In this document: piece after piece, positions 8,236 to 17,683 of the stretch
How positions within the stretch are numbered: the first letter of the stretch is position 1
Layout: every line of letters begins with the position of its first letter
NCBI GenBank assembly: GCA_015233725.1
Contig: JADFXD010000025.1
Span: forward strand, 1-35,380
Reading direction: 5' to 3'
DNA length: 35,380 bases
Source: Nitrospirota bacterium
Lineage (GTDB): Bacteria; Nitrospirota; Thermodesulfovibrionia; Thermodesulfovibrionales; Magnetobacteriaceae
Notes under the pieces: generated by a model
The model's database searches: none
Told to the model about the DNA's origin: nothing
What the model saw: only the letters and a program-made list of their open reading frames with translations
Position numbers and translations under genes: made by a program

Positions 8236-8972
8236 CAGGATACGCTCAATCCGCCGTCAACGGCTATGGCCTGTCCCGTTATGTAGTCCGATGCGGGGGA
8301 TGCCAAAAACAACACAAGGTCGGCCACATCGGAGGGCGTTCCAAACCTCCCTGCGGGGATGTCCTTGAGTACCTCCTCGCCGGCTCGCTTTCTGACCCTC
8401 TTGCTCATATCCGTGAGTATCATCCCTGGCAGGACGGCATTTACCTGTATCCCCTTGGGGGCAAGCTCAACGGCACACGCCCTGGTGAAGGATATCACCC
8501 CGCCCTTTGAGGCCGCGTAGTTGGACTGTCCCCGCGTACATTTAACAGCCGCGATGGAGGCCAGGTTCACGATCTTGCCGGCGTGGTTGACTATCATCAG
8601 CTCGGCGGCCATGCGACTGCACAGAAACACCGCATTGAGATTGACATCCATTACACCTTGCCAGTCGGGCAGTTCCATTGCCAGCAGGAGCTTGTCCTTG
8701 ATGATGCCGGCGTTATTTATAAGGATGTCAAGGCGTCCATACTGTCTTTTCACGTGCTCAAAGAGCCCCTTGACCTCTGGTTCCCGGGTGATATCGGCCT
8801 TGAAGATTTCGCCGTTTTGACCCATCTGCAGCAGCAGCGACGCCGCAAGTTCGCCAGAGCCATTATAGGCAGCAACAACCCTGACACCCGCCCTGGCAAG
8901 CCTCAGCGATATCTCCCTGCCAATCCCCCTGGCCCCGCCAGTGACAATGGCTACCCTGCCAGTTAAATCCAT
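8235..8972 (-). CDS. fabG: 3-oxoacyl-ACP reductase, short-chain dehydrogenase family (FabG-like)
   Basis: NADPH-dependent reductase of the 3-ketoacyl intermediate, 245 residues, the usual FabG length. The nucleotide site TGGARGIG (11-18), the NNAG motif (86-89), the catalytic Ser139 and Y152-x3-K156 (YAASK) are intact, and the C-terminus VDGG is typical. First gene of the - strand set fabG-acpS-(interrupted)-dehydratase-ketosynthase. The label FabG describes the family; whether it serves the main fatty-acid pathway or a special lipid is unknown. Confidence 0.9.
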   Translation of the reverse strand: MDLTGRVAIVTGGARGIGREISLRLARAGVRVVAAYNGSGELAASLLLQMGQNGEIFKADITREPEVKGLFEHVKRQYGRLDILINNAGIIKDKLLLAMELPDWQGVMDVNLNAVFLCSRMAAELMIVNHAGKIVNLASIAAVKCTRGQSNYAASKGGVISFTRACAVELAPKGIQVNAVLPGMILTDMSKRVRKRAGEEVLKDIPAGRFGTPSDVADLVLFLASPASDYITGQAIAVDGGLSVS

Positions 8973-9007
8973 ATGTAAAAATCCATACGTAGAAGTCTAC
9001 AATAATT

Positions 9008-9135
9008 AACACCAAGGGGTCAAGAAATAAAAACAGGAAGAGAAGAAAAAAAAGGGGCGGCGGAGCTTCTTTACCGCTCCAGGACGCTCCTGGCCCCCTT
9101 CAGACCCCCCTGCACCCTTACCCCATAATTCTCAA
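9008..9135. repeat. MITE-related palindromic repeat cluster
   Basis: Reverse-orientation module: GGGGCGGCGGAGCTTCTTT, hairpin CCAGGACGCTCCTGG (9079-9093), GGCCCCCTTCAGACCCCCC and CCCCATAATTCTCAATC, matching the inner parts of the elements at 17686 and 20826. No terminal repeats remain. It fills the gap between the KAP-like gene and fabG. Confidence 0.6.
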
Positions 9136-9171
9136 TCTTACATTGTCCTTAGTCAAGGCAGGAGGCGATGT

Positions 9172-12100
9172 TTACGATGTTGCGTTTGTTGAACCTCGTT
9201 GCGGGTAGTAGCTTTCGGGATCATAAAGCGTATCGCCTTCAGTTCTCTCTCTGGTTATATCGATCATTTCCTTAATCTGTCCACTGTTTATCCTGAATCT
9301 TTCAACAGCGGCGTAGAAATGATACAGGCTGTCGTTAAAGTCGTCATTTAGATAGTACATCGTTTCAATCATATTTTTGTAGGCCTTTCTTTCGCTGTGT
9401 GTTTCTTTTGCACACAGGCAGTGATATCTGGCCATTTCATATTGATATTTTGTATCAATCGTTATCATTTCTGACGTACCAATAAGTTTTTTGAGAGTGT
9501 CTTCAATATTAGTCTGATGACTTTGTTTATTAAGAGGATTATAAAACTTCTCAAATATACGGTAGGCACGATAGTAATCGCACCAAATGGCAAGTTTTAG
9601 GTAAGTTGAAGCTATAAATGAATGGTTTGCATCATAAGAGAATCCATAAGTTTTACATATCTTAATTATTTCACGTAGGCAGAAAATAGAATCTGTTATT
9701 AAAAATTCGATAACAAACTGAGATTCTATATCCTTTCTAAAGGCATCTTTTATGGCTGACTTGTTGATTGAGACAATTGTAATGAGTTTATTAAACGATA
9801 TTATAATATCTTTCTTAATTTTATTTAATGGGTCATATGGTTTTCCTACAAGTTTATAATTCTGGTAATCGTCTTTCATTGACTCCATATAATTAGTATT
9901 ATGCGCCAAATAAACAAGAAGATTCTCATTCATATTTGCTTTAAAATTAAGTTCTATAACTCTATTTCTAATTGTATAGATAGTTGTATACGGTGAGATA
10001 AAATTATCATTAAATGCAACATCAGGACATTCACATTTTAATTTTATTTCGCTATAATTAATGATAACTTCTCGTATATCTCCAGAGAGTGAAAGATTAT
10101 CATAATCAACTTTATCGGAATTATCAAAAATTTCTTTAACCTTTTCTATTTCTAATCTGTGGACGTTTTCATATGACTTGTAAATACCCTGGATTATTCT
10201 CTTAATTATAGTGCTTCCTATCGTTTTAATTAAAAGCTTGTCGCATCTTATAATCAATTTATCAGGTGATACCTTAAGGCATTCTTGGATCAAAGATAAA
10301 ATCTTGCTAAACTGAAAAGAATATTCTTTGTGCATTCTCGCAGTTATAAAAAACAACGCAGAAGCACAATAAAAAGCAAAAACCTCATACAGTCTATTGT
10401 CCTTATAATGTGTATCAATAAACGTAATAAGGTTATCAGCATTAATGGTAATATCGTCATCATCTATACTTCCCAAGAAGTCAATGAAATCATCAGTTTG
10501 AATAAGTTTGGGTTCTACGCATGAGAGAAACGTATCTCCGATGTTAGATAATACATTTCCTATGGCCTTTGATACGATAGCATTCTTTTGAATGTAATGT
10601 CTGGAATCGTCATCTACGATTTTTTTCAGCATATTAATAAGAATATTTTTTGTGTTGGCCTTGCCTAAAAAAATTGAAGCTACTATTTCGATCCCAAGGT
10701 GATCTCTACACAATATCCTAAGACTTTTCATGTAGTACTCACAGGCTCGACATGGGTATTTAATTTTCTTGGCATCTTCAGTTTTTATTTTATCTACATT
10801 CACAGGTCCTGAACAAAAACCATTTTTTCTAAAACTGAAAAGAGCTTTCAATCTATTTGGCTTGATAGATTCATTGCCAGGAATTAGTCCAGTCTTATAA
10901 TATAAAATATCTCCTATTTTACAAGAAAATTCTGACTCTATAATAAACTTTTCTGAAATGTTTTCACTTCTAAGACTTTTGTGTTCTTCCTCAATTCTAT
11001 CGATATCACTATTGGTTATTCCATTTAAACTTTTCTTTTCAATAATTTGAAGTTTAGCTAGTAAGGGTTGGTAAATATGACGTTTATTTTCAAAAACAGA
11101 CATGGGAGAGTTTGATTTATTTATATTATTTATAACTTTTTCCTTGTGCTCAATAATAACAGATGTCAGTTTTTCATACGTTGTAAAAGCAGACGTAAAT
11201 GATTTTCCCTTTTCGTAGGCAAGGCCAAGTAACATCATAGCCCTTATATAGATATAAAGTGTTGAGATGTCCATTTTTTCTATGTCGATAGAGCGTAACT
11301 GTTGGATAGATTCCAGTAACTCGATTATAGCATCATGATATTCTTCATCATAAAAATACAGTTCTCCCAAGATCATATGAACAAAACTGATAGATTCGAT
11401 AAATGCAATATTTTTGTCTGAGTTAAGAAAATTGCCATATTTTTTTTCTAGGCTTTTCTGGTAGGCTTTATAATGTCTTTTTAGTGACAGTGACTCATCG
11501 AGGGTAAAATTAAAGGCAGCAGACTCTATTTCTGATATCTTTGACAGATATGAAATCTCATCTGCCATTCTCTTAATAAACCTGAAGTTGTATGGGCCGC
11601 TTAATATCTCATGAATATTATTTTTTGATAGAAACTGTATAATTCTCTCTATAAGTTCTCTTAATTCAGGAGCTTTGTTTATATCTAATATCTCCGGAGT
11701 TACCTCAAGACTCCTCCATGTAAAGGCATGTCTATGATATTTATATATATGATCCAGTATAAAGGCAGTTGAAACCAATATCTTATCACCAAAATCTTTC
11801 ATTGTTCTCTTTATGGCTAGAATAATAGGTGTCGCAATATATGAAACCAACCCTAGCGTATACTGATCATAAAAGCCAAACTCAAGGTACATATTATTTG
11901 AATTTCTACCTGCACATAAGTTTTTTGATGATTCCAATTCCTTCTTAGGTGGTTGTACAATGTGTTTCTCAAAATAACGTGTAAGCTTTTTGGGTGAACC
12001 GTTACTTCTGTATGTTAGATAGGTTATAAAATTATTGATGGTCACAATCAATTTTTCAATCTTTAGTTTTTCAATTGGATGCTTTTTCATATCATCTTGT

Positions 12101-14193
12101 TTGATATTAAATATCTCATCCTGTAGATACTCACGATAGGTTTTTAGTGAATCTTTAGGAGCCTTCTTTTCTTTACGAGTCCTTTCTTCTCTATAATAAT
12201 TTGGAATAAGGTATTTACAAACATACTGTTCTGTCATGTTTGTAATGTCGTATATCTTTTGATCGGTTGAGTCAGTCAAAAAGCTGTTTACATAAATAAC
12301 ATCATGGAAGATACTACCCATAAAATAATTCCTGTCAGATACATCAGCAAGTGAGGCGTCGTACATTTCTCTCCCAGCGATAAATATAAATTTAGCCTTT
12401 GCTGTGGTAAGAAAATACTTAAGATTTGACAGTATCTTTAATATAACATGCTGACGCTCTATAGGTTCTTGTATTGAAAGTGGTACGCTTCCGCTAACGG
12501 TTAAGGCCTGTGTTTCTTCTTTTTCTATTGTATTTACATAAGGTTCAATCTTGTCCAACTCATCAAAGATGAAGATAAATTGAGGTCTCCCTATCAATTT
12601 TGGAATCTTGTCTATTTCGTTTAAAACATCTATAAGTTGTTTTTCTATTTCACGAGCATCCGCCCTCGGATATGCCTTGCTTCGCCTATCAAATATTCTA
12701 AGCAATGGAAATTTTTCCTTTATTATCGATGCCTCAGCGCCGCTTTCTCTGGTAACCTGAGCATTGATACTGTCGTTTAATTCAGTTATGTTTCTGCGAA
12801 CAGTTCCAAACGTCCGCATCCCAAACAATTTATACCTGAATGGAAGTCCTCTTAAATACCATATCATAACAAAGCACACAATAAAGACATAATCTATTCG
12901 TTCAGGAAAAATACTAATGTTAGTTAAATTTTTAAATATCGGTATGTCATTGAGCAAAGCAATAAACTTATAAAACATTGTGTTTATTATAGTATCGAGA
13001 TAAATAGTTATAGTTTGTATTATTTTTCTATCCTTATCTTCTTTACATTCTATATTATTATTTCGCTCACATTTTCCAAATATTTTTTGCTGACTTGGAA
13101 AATACTTTACTATTTTACACCTTATTTCAATTTTACAACTTGTCATATTATTGGACATATTATTTGACACATAATTGGGCATCTTAATAGAATATATCAT
13201 ACTTGATAAGGTGAAAATAAAGATTAGTTTAAATAGTAGCCAAGGTATATCAGCTAAAGATAAACGTATTCCAATTCTTGAGAATTCATTAAACTGGATT
13301 ATAACATTTTTTGCTATTAGCCTCAATATATCAATTTCTTTTAGATTATCGTGTCCAAGATTAATCCTCACGTAAATACGACGATTATAATTAAGGTATC
13401 TAATTATAAAATCACGAAAGTAGTGCAAAATCTCAACAAAGTAGTGCCAATTTTTTATTAAAAGGTTATTTTCTTTTTTTAATTCTATTTTATGCTCTTT
13501 CAATATATAAAAAACAGTATTTCCTAAATATAAGCATAAAATAAAGAATAAATACCAGTCTAACTTGACTGCATAGCCAGAAATATTCTTTGATGAGATT
13601 TCGGTTGCTCCTATAGGAGTTGCAAGTAAATAAATTATCGACGCTAATAAAATATCTTGGAATAAGGCTTTTGCTTCAAGCTTGGATATTTCTTTTTTAG
13701 ATATTATAAATATGTCCTTAATAGGCTTTAGAATTTTTGTTTTACCACTTTTCAGATTTTCTCTTTCCAAATCACTTTTATAGAAATAAAAATAAAACAT
13801 AATGATTAGAATAATATTTATCCATATACTAAGAGAGTTTATCTCTATTAACGGTAATAAAAGCAGTAGCAACGCAATTCTGAAGTATCTCGACCATAAA
13901 GTGTTGTTCTTTCCGGACGTAGTTACCTTAGCAATAACCTTGCTAACCAGACTCGTCTTGCCCATCCCCTTAAAGCCGGTGACCAAATACGCCCCGGACT
14001 TTGACTCGTCGTTGGTGAGAATGTTTGTCAGCCTGTCTATTAACCGCTTGCGGCCAATAAACCTGCCGTCTGAGTTATCTATCTCCGAGGGGCCGTGGAA
14101 AAACGTATAACCATGCAACTCAAGATATATCCTCTTGATCTTCGACGAGTAATCCGATAAGGTTGCCCGTTGCTCTTCTTCTGTGTTTCCCAT
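9172..14193 (-). CDS. Giant membrane P-loop NTPase, KAP-like, with long helical C-terminal region
   Basis: A 1673-residue protein. Walker A is GFKGMGKT (73-80) and Walker B is FIFIFDELDK (539-548). Between them are four to five hydrophobic segments (about 106-137, 180-197, 213-232, 314-336 and 433-450). Membrane helices inserted between the two Walker motifs are the hallmark of KAP-family NTPases, which include the phage-exclusion protein PifA. A second ATPase-type segment, RINLGHDNLKEIDILRLIA, is at about 276-294. Residues after about 650 are Lys/Ile-rich helical repeats without a family I recognise; TPR-like packing is plausible for 900-1100. Base composition is far more A+T-rich than the flanks, suggesting horizontal transfer. 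A phage-defence or membrane-damage role is inference. It could instead be a STAND-type sensor of another class. Confidence 0.6.
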   Translation of the reverse strand: MGNTEEEQRATLSDYSSKIKRIYLELHGYTFFHGPSEIDNSDGRFIGRKRLIDRLTNILTNDESKSGAYLVTGFKGMGKTSLVSKVIAKVTTSGKNNTLWSRYFRIALLLLLLPLIEINSLSIWINIILIIMFYFYFYKSDLERENLKSGKTKILKPIKDIFIISKKEISKLEAKALFQDILLASIIYLLATPIGATEISSKNISGYAVKLDWYLFFILCLYLGNTVFYILKEHKIELKKENNLLIKNWHYFVEILHYFRDFIIRYLNYNRRIYVRINLGHDNLKEIDILRLIAKNVIIQFNEFSRIGIRLSLADIPWLLFKLIFIFTLSSMIYSIKMPNYVSNNMSNNMTSCKIEIRCKIVKYFPSQQKIFGKCERNNNIECKEDKDRKIIQTITIYLDTIINTMFYKFIALLNDIPIFKNLTNISIFPERIDYVFIVCFVMIWYLRGLPFRYKLFGMRTFGTVRRNITELNDSINAQVTRESGAEASIIKEKFPLLRIFDRRSKAYPRADAREIEKQLIDVLNEIDKIPKLIGRPQFIFIFDELDKIEPYVNTIEKEETQALTVSGSVPLSIQEPIERQHVILKILSNLKYFLTTAKAKFIFIAGREMYDASLADVSDRNYFMGSIFHDVIYVNSFLTDSTDQKIYDITNMTEQYVCKYLIPNYYREERTRKEKKAPKDSLKTYREYLQDEIFNIKQDDMKKHPIEKLKIEKLIVTINNFITYLTYRSNGSPKKLTRYFEKHIVQPPKKELESSKNLCAGRNSNNMYLEFGFYDQYTLGLVSYIATPIILAIKRTMKDFGDKILVSTAFILDHIYKYHRHAFTWRSLEVTPEILDINKAPELRELIERIIQFLSKNNIHEILSGPYNFRFIKRMADEISYLSKISEIESAAFNFTLDESLSLKRHYKAYQKSLEKKYGNFLNSDKNIAFIESISFVHMILGELYFYDEEYHDAIIELLESIQQLRSIDIEKMDISTLYIYIRAMMLLGLAYEKGKSFTSAFTTYEKLTSVIIEHKEKVINNINKSNSPMSVFENKRHIYQPLLAKLQIIEKKSLNGITNSDIDRIEEEHKSLRSENISEKFIIESEFSCKIGDILYYKTGLIPGNESIKPNRLKALFSFRKNGFCSGPVNVDKIKTEDAKKIKYPCRACEYYMKSLRILCRDHLGIEIVASIFLGKANTKNILINMLKKIVDDDSRHYIQKNAIVSKAIGNVLSNIGDTFLSCVEPKLIQTDDFIDFLGSIDDDDITINADNLITFIDTHYKDNRLYEVFAFYCASALFFITARMHKEYSFQFSKILSLIQECLKVSPDKLIIRCDKLLIKTIGSTIIKRIIQGIYKSYENVHRLEIEKVKEIFDNSDKVDYDNLSLSGDIREVIINYSEIKLKCECPDVAFNDNFISPYTTIYTIRNRVIELNFKANMNENLLVYLAHNTNYMESMKDDYQNYKLVGKPYDPLNKIKKDIIISFNKLITIVSINKSAIKDAFRKDIESQFVIEFLITDSIFCLREIIKICKTYGFSYDANHSFIASTYLKLAIWCDYYRAYRIFEKFYNPLNKQSHQTNIEDTLKKLIGTSEMITIDTKYQYEMARYHCLCAKETHSERKAYKNMIETMYYLNDDFNDSLYHFYAAVERFRINSGQIKEMIDITRERTEGDTLYDPESYYPQRGSTNATS

Positions 14194-14205
14194 ATGACAA
14201 GTATA
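14194..14205 (-). promoter_or_regulatory. -10 box of the KAP-like gene; predicted leaderless transcript
   Basis: Read on the - strand, TATACT (14205-14200, five of six to TATAAT) is followed by only 6 nt and then the ATG at 14193. No good -35 box is visible at the normal distance and no Shine-Dalgarno sequence can fit. Confidence 0.4.
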
Positions 14206-14329
14206 AATGCCGACAAAAACAAAAATCCAGTGAATTCTTCTTCACATGCAGAAAGCATTATATATTGAAACCGTTATATGAATCATCAAAGCGCATAAAC
14301 AAATCGTTGATCCACCAATCATAGCCACG

Positions 14330-14405
14330 CAGGAAGGGGTCAAGGGGGCTGGCCCCCTTGCAGGGGGGTAAGGGGGGGCGGAGCCGCCCCCTTTCTTGTT
14401 TTTTG
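14330..14405. repeat. Inner fragment of the MITE family
   Basis: AGGGGGCTGGCCCCCTTG and GGGGGGCGGAGCCGCCCCC form two strong hairpins, as in the elements at 17686, 20826 and 31032, and are followed by a T-rich run. On the + strand the second hairpin plus its T-run looks like an intrinsic terminator; it lies next to the 3' end of the glycoside-hydrolase-like gene. Confidence 0.65.
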
Positions 14406-14410
14406 TTTTT

Positions 14411-15667
14411 TTACTTGCTTTTTAGGCCGGCGTTGGTGTAGTTGTTTCTGGGGTTCCAGAGCATCCAGCCGTGTGAGCCGAACTGTTCGGCGGCGCTGAC
14501 CTGCTCCTTGATCTCCTTGGCCGTGAAGTGCCTTCTGTCAAATGCGTAGTCCTTGAAGGCCTGCAGCCACGGTCTGAATCGATTTGTCGGCACGTTGGTG
14601 CGCGCCTGGGCCCTCTTGAGGGAGAGATAGACGATCTTGTTTGAATTCGCGACGGGATTTTTGTACTCCGGTATCCCAAACTGAAACCCCGAGGGATAGA
14701 GCATTGGCGATACATAGTCGAGTTGATTTACGACGTCCTCTATCTTTTGCCCGATCTGTGTGTCATCAAGATTCCAGCATACGTAACCAAAGATATCGGC
14801 GGAGATGAAGACGTTGTAGGGTTCAAGCCTCTTCCTGGCCTCATTGAGGAATCCGGAGATGGCCTTTATCCGGTTTTCCTGGGTGTTTGGCATAGAGAAG
14901 GTAAGTCCCTTCACATCGGGAAACCTCACATAATCGAACTGTATTTCGTCAAAGCCTAGCTGTGCGGCCTCTTCGGCTATCTTGATGTTATATTCCCAGA
15001 CCTCCTTGCTAAAAGGCTCAACCCACGCCAGTTTTTCCCTATCGCGCCACATATCTCCGGATTTCCTCTTTATTGCCAGTCCGGGTCTTGCCTGGGCAAG
15101 CAGATTGTCCTTAAACACAACGATCCGAGCTATCAGATAGATACCCTTGCCCTTTAGGTTCTTTATCAGTTCCCTTACGTCCCTTACGGTGATGATCTTC
15201 TGTGCCCCGATCTCCGAGGCCAACGCTACCGAGCTCTTGTAGTTTATCATCCCCCTGTCGCCCTTGACGTCTATCACGAGGGCGTTGAGCTCTGTATGCT
15301 CTATAAGGTCGAGGGCGGAATTTCGTAGCTTTCTATCCCCGATGCCATAGAAGGACATATAAAGCGCCCTTGGCACAAACGGTGTCAACTTCACCTCAAC
15401 GGGGTCGCTGCCATTGATAACCTGCTCGTTTCTCGTATAGCCGTATGCCCTCACTGCCACTTTAGTTGCGGGGGAACTTACGTTATACGTGCCATTGTTG
15501 TCGGTGCGAAAGGTGCCATTGCCCACGGTTACGATGGCATCTCTTATGGGCTTTTTGGTGTTGGAATCCACAACCTTCACTACCAGGGCCGCCGCCGTAG
15601 TGCCAGGGGCCATTAAAGACATCACTAAGAGAAAAAAAACTACTAACACTTCAAGTCTTACGTTCAC
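14411..15667 (-). CDS. Secreted putative glycoside hydrolase (DUF4015-like TIM barrel) with N-terminal Ig-like domain
   Basis: 418 residues beginning with GTG at 15667, supported by a GAGG ribosome site. Residues 1-26 are a signal peptide. Residues 28-95 look like a carboxypeptidase-regulatory-like beta domain (VKVVDSNTKKPIRDAIVTVG). From about 100 on, the sequence follows the putative glycosyl hydrolase family DUF4015: VIDVKGDRG (131-139), FDEIQFDYVRFP (239-250), ISADIFGY, DYVSPMLYPS and a final GWMLWNP. The acidic residues in FDEIQFDY are the probable catalytic ones. It sits about 70 nt downstream of the deacetylase gene on the same strand. PgaB joins a deacetylase and a hydrolase domain in one chain, so the pair may act together on an extracellular polysaccharide; this is inference. 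Confidence 0.82.
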   Translation of the reverse strand: MNVRLEVLVVFFLLVMSLMAPGTTAAALVVKVVDSNTKKPIRDAIVTVGNGTFRTDNNGTYNVSSPATKVAVRAYGYTRNEQVINGSDPVEVKLTPFVPRALYMSFYGIGDRKLRNSALDLIEHTELNALVIDVKGDRGMINYKSSVALASEIGAQKIITVRDVRELIKNLKGKGIYLIARIVVFKDNLLAQARPGLAIKRKSGDMWRDREKLAWVEPFSKEVWEYNIKIAEEAAQLGFDEIQFDYVRFPDVKGLTFSMPNTQENRIKAISGFLNEARKRLEPYNVFISADIFGYVCWNLDDTQIGQKIEDVVNQLDYVSPMLYPSGFQFGIPEYKNPVANSNKIVYLSLKRAQARTNVPTNRFRPWLQAFKDYAFDRRHFTAKEIKEQVSAAEQFGSHGWMLWNPRNNYTNAGLKSK

Positions 15668-15738
15668 TGTATACCTCGTCTTTATATTTTAATTGTTTGG
15701 ATTTGGTTCTTTGGGTTTGATCATTTAGGTTTGATCCT

Positions 15739-16533
15739 CTACTTGGGGGGGCTCGTCAATATACCCTCAAAGGCCCTGCCCTGATTTGAGTTGCTCAGGA
15801 GATACCGTGGCAGCGCCATTATATTGTCCGCGTTGCCTGCGTGATGGCGCTCTATCGAAAAGGCGGCAACGTATCCGGCCTCCCTGGCCTTAGCGATCAG
15901 GTGGTCATCGTATATGCCAAAGGGCCATGCCAACAGGTCAATGTTGGTGTCAAGCTCTTTTTGGAGCTTCTCTTTTGACTTCTTCAGTTGCATATCTATC
16001 AGCTTATTATATGCGCTAGGGTCTAGTTTAGCCTTCTCCTTTTTGAAGTTAGGGTGCCAGTAGGTATGGGATTGGAGGTCGAAGAGGCCCGTCTTTTTCA
16101 GTTCCCTGAGCTGGTTCCAGGTCATGGCATATGAGGCGTTAGATATGGCCGAGGGATAAATAAAGAGGGTCACCGGCACGTTGTATTTTTTGACCAACGG
16201 CAACATGTCGGAATAGACTGACTTGTGGCCATCGTCGGCGACGATAACCACCGAACGTGGTGGAAGCGACGACCTCTTTTTAAGGTGGTAATCCACGAGG
16301 TCTCTCAGCGGGATCACCGTATAGCCGTTTTGTTTGAGATACTTGAGGTGCGACTCAAAGACGTTTGTCACGATCGTCATGCTGTCTGCAACCACAGGCC
16401 CGAAGCGATGATATAGCAGGATCGGCACCTGCGTCCCTGAATCCCCAGCCACCTCTCTGCCAAACAAGGGCGAGGCCACAACAAAAACGATAAACACAAC
16501 AGCCAACAACTTGGCCTTCATAGAGCTACTCAT
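15739..16533 (-). CDS. Polysaccharide deacetylase (NodB homology, CE4) with signal peptide
   Basis: 264 residues. A hydrophobic signal segment covers about residues 5-24. NodB motifs: VADDGHKS (98-105; D100 and D101) for the TFDDG motif, and QSHTYWHP (154-161; H156 and H160) for the metal-binding HxxxH. WPFGIYDD is the later conserved motif. It probably removes N-acetyl groups from a cell-envelope or exopolysaccharide sugar outside the cytoplasm. The ATG at 16533 and one at 16521 are both possible; neither has a strong ribosome site. It heads a likely two-gene unit with the glycoside-hydrolase-like gene. Confidence 0.87.
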   Translation of the reverse strand: MSSSMKAKLLAVVFIVFVVASPLFGREVAGDSGTQVPILLYHRFGPVVADSMTIVTNVFESHLKYLKQNGYTVIPLRDLVDYHLKKRSSLPPRSVVIVADDGHKSVYSDMLPLVKKYNVPVTLFIYPSAISNASYAMTWNQLRELKKTGLFDLQSHTYWHPNFKKEKAKLDPSAYNKLIDMQLKKSKEKLQKELDTNIDLLAWPFGIYDDHLIAKAREAGYVAAFSIERHHAGNADNIMALPRYLLSNSNQGRAFEGILTSPPK

Positions 16534-16625
16534 AAGAACTTACCACGAAAAACCTCATGCACTATAGTATCATGACTGCGTTGCCTATGTCAACGTCTTG
16601 CCACAGGGTAATTGAATTTGACCAG

Positions 16626-16690
16626 AAAGAAAAAAAGGGGCGGCGGAGCTTCTTTAAAATCTCTAATGCGATTGCCCTGAGTATAATCTT
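16626..16690. repeat. Short repeat fragment with GGGGCGGCGGAGCTTCTTT
   Basis: AAAAAAAGGGGCGGCGGAG plus CTTCTTT matches the repeat at 9050-9073. The following TCTCTAATGCGATTGCC resembles 29401-29417 upstream of pstB, so the unit may extend further than the palindromic part. Confidence 0.45.
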
Positions 16691-16695
16691 GATAC

Positions 16696-16725
16696 TTGAC
16701 TATGCAACTAACGATATTTTAGCAT
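16696..16725 (+). promoter_or_regulatory. Candidate promoter of the MEDS-LuxR gene; predicted leaderless
   Basis: TTGACT (16696-16701), 18-nt spacer, TAGCAT (16720-16725, four of six), then 7 nt to the ATG at 16733. The geometry equals that of the promoter at 6196-6225. Confidence 0.35.
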
Positions 16726-16732
16726 ACATGTT

Positions 16733-17680
16733 ATGAATAATGTCACAGAGACGAGTGCGCATATATGCCTTCTGTATAAGAAGCCTGAAGAGCAGTTTAA
16801 AGTAATAATGCCTTTTATCCGAAATGGGCTTGAGAGTGGTGAACAGTGCATTTATATCTGCAATGACAACAGCATAGATTGTCTTTTTAATCTTATGGAA
16901 GAGGGAGGCGTTGATGCTTACAAGGCGGTAAAATCGGACGCCTTGATAGTAATAACCGCACAAGAGGCATATCTGCAAGGAGGCCGTTTTTCGCCTGATT
17001 TTATGTTACGGTTTTTAGATAAAGCTATAATAAGCTCAAAAAATGCTGGTTTTAAGAGGCTTAGGGGGGCAGGAGAGGCGACATGGTCTGTAGACAGCAA
17101 TGCAGATATGGAATTATTAATAGAGTACGAGGCTAAAGTAAACTATATCTTTGAGAGAAATGATGTTGTTGCCTTGTGCCAGTACAATATCGGCAAGTTC
17201 TCCCCGGAAGTTCTCATTGATATGTTGTACACCCATCCTATGGTAATGTATGATAATGTTATGAGAAAAAACTTTTACTATATTCCACCGGATGAATATT
17301 TAGAAACCAGCAGAGGTTCGCTAACCCTGGAGAGAATGCTTTTGAATCTGGCAAGCATTGAAACAACCATACATGAACGTGCAAAGAATGTCCTTGAATC
17401 AATAATAGACGAGCTCAGAGACAAGCTCCTTAAAGTAGATGGTATCCCCACAACTGATGAAAAACCACCTATGAATCCAAATTTGGACAAAATAAAAACA
17501 CTCACAAAACGTGAGATAGAAATACTAAGATTGATAGCAAAAGGGCTAACAAAAACTAAAATCGCTGATATCCTCAATATAAACGATAACACAGTTACCC
17601 TCCACAATGCACACATTATGAGAAAACTCTCCCTAAATAGAACAATAGACCTGGTTTTATTTGCAATAAATAATCTTTGA
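16733..17680 (+). CDS. MEDS-domain sensor with C-terminal LuxR-type HTH
   Basis: 315-residue transcription regulator. Residues 1-175 match the MEDS sensory domain (methanogen/methylotroph, DcmR type): HICLLYKKPEEQFKVIMPFI, then GLESGEQCIYICND, GRFSPDFML and RGAGEATWS. A coiled linker (195-240) leads to a LuxR/FixJ helix-turn-helix at 257-300 (LTKREIEILRLIAKGLTKTK). MEDS domains are thought to sense small organic compounds or redox state in DcmR-like proteins; the ligand here is unknown. It has no receiver domain. No neighbouring gene is an obvious target. No ribosome site precedes the ATG, which agrees with a leaderless transcript. Confidence 0.85.
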   Translation: MNNVTETSAHICLLYKKPEEQFKVIMPFIRNGLESGEQCIYICNDNSIDCLFNLMEEGGVDAYKAVKSDALIVITAQEAYLQGGRFSPDFMLRFLDKAIISSKNAGFKRLRGAGEATWSVDSNADMELLIEYEAKVNYIFERNDVVALCQYNIGKFSPEVLIDMLYTHPMVMYDNVMRKNFYYIPPDEYLETSRGSLTLERMLLNLASIETTIHERAKNVLESIIDELRDKLLKVDGIPTTDEKPPMNPNLDKIKTLTKREIEILRLIAKGLTKTKIADILNINDNTVTLHNAHIMRKLSLNRTIDLVLFAINNL

Positions 17681-17683
17681 TTG

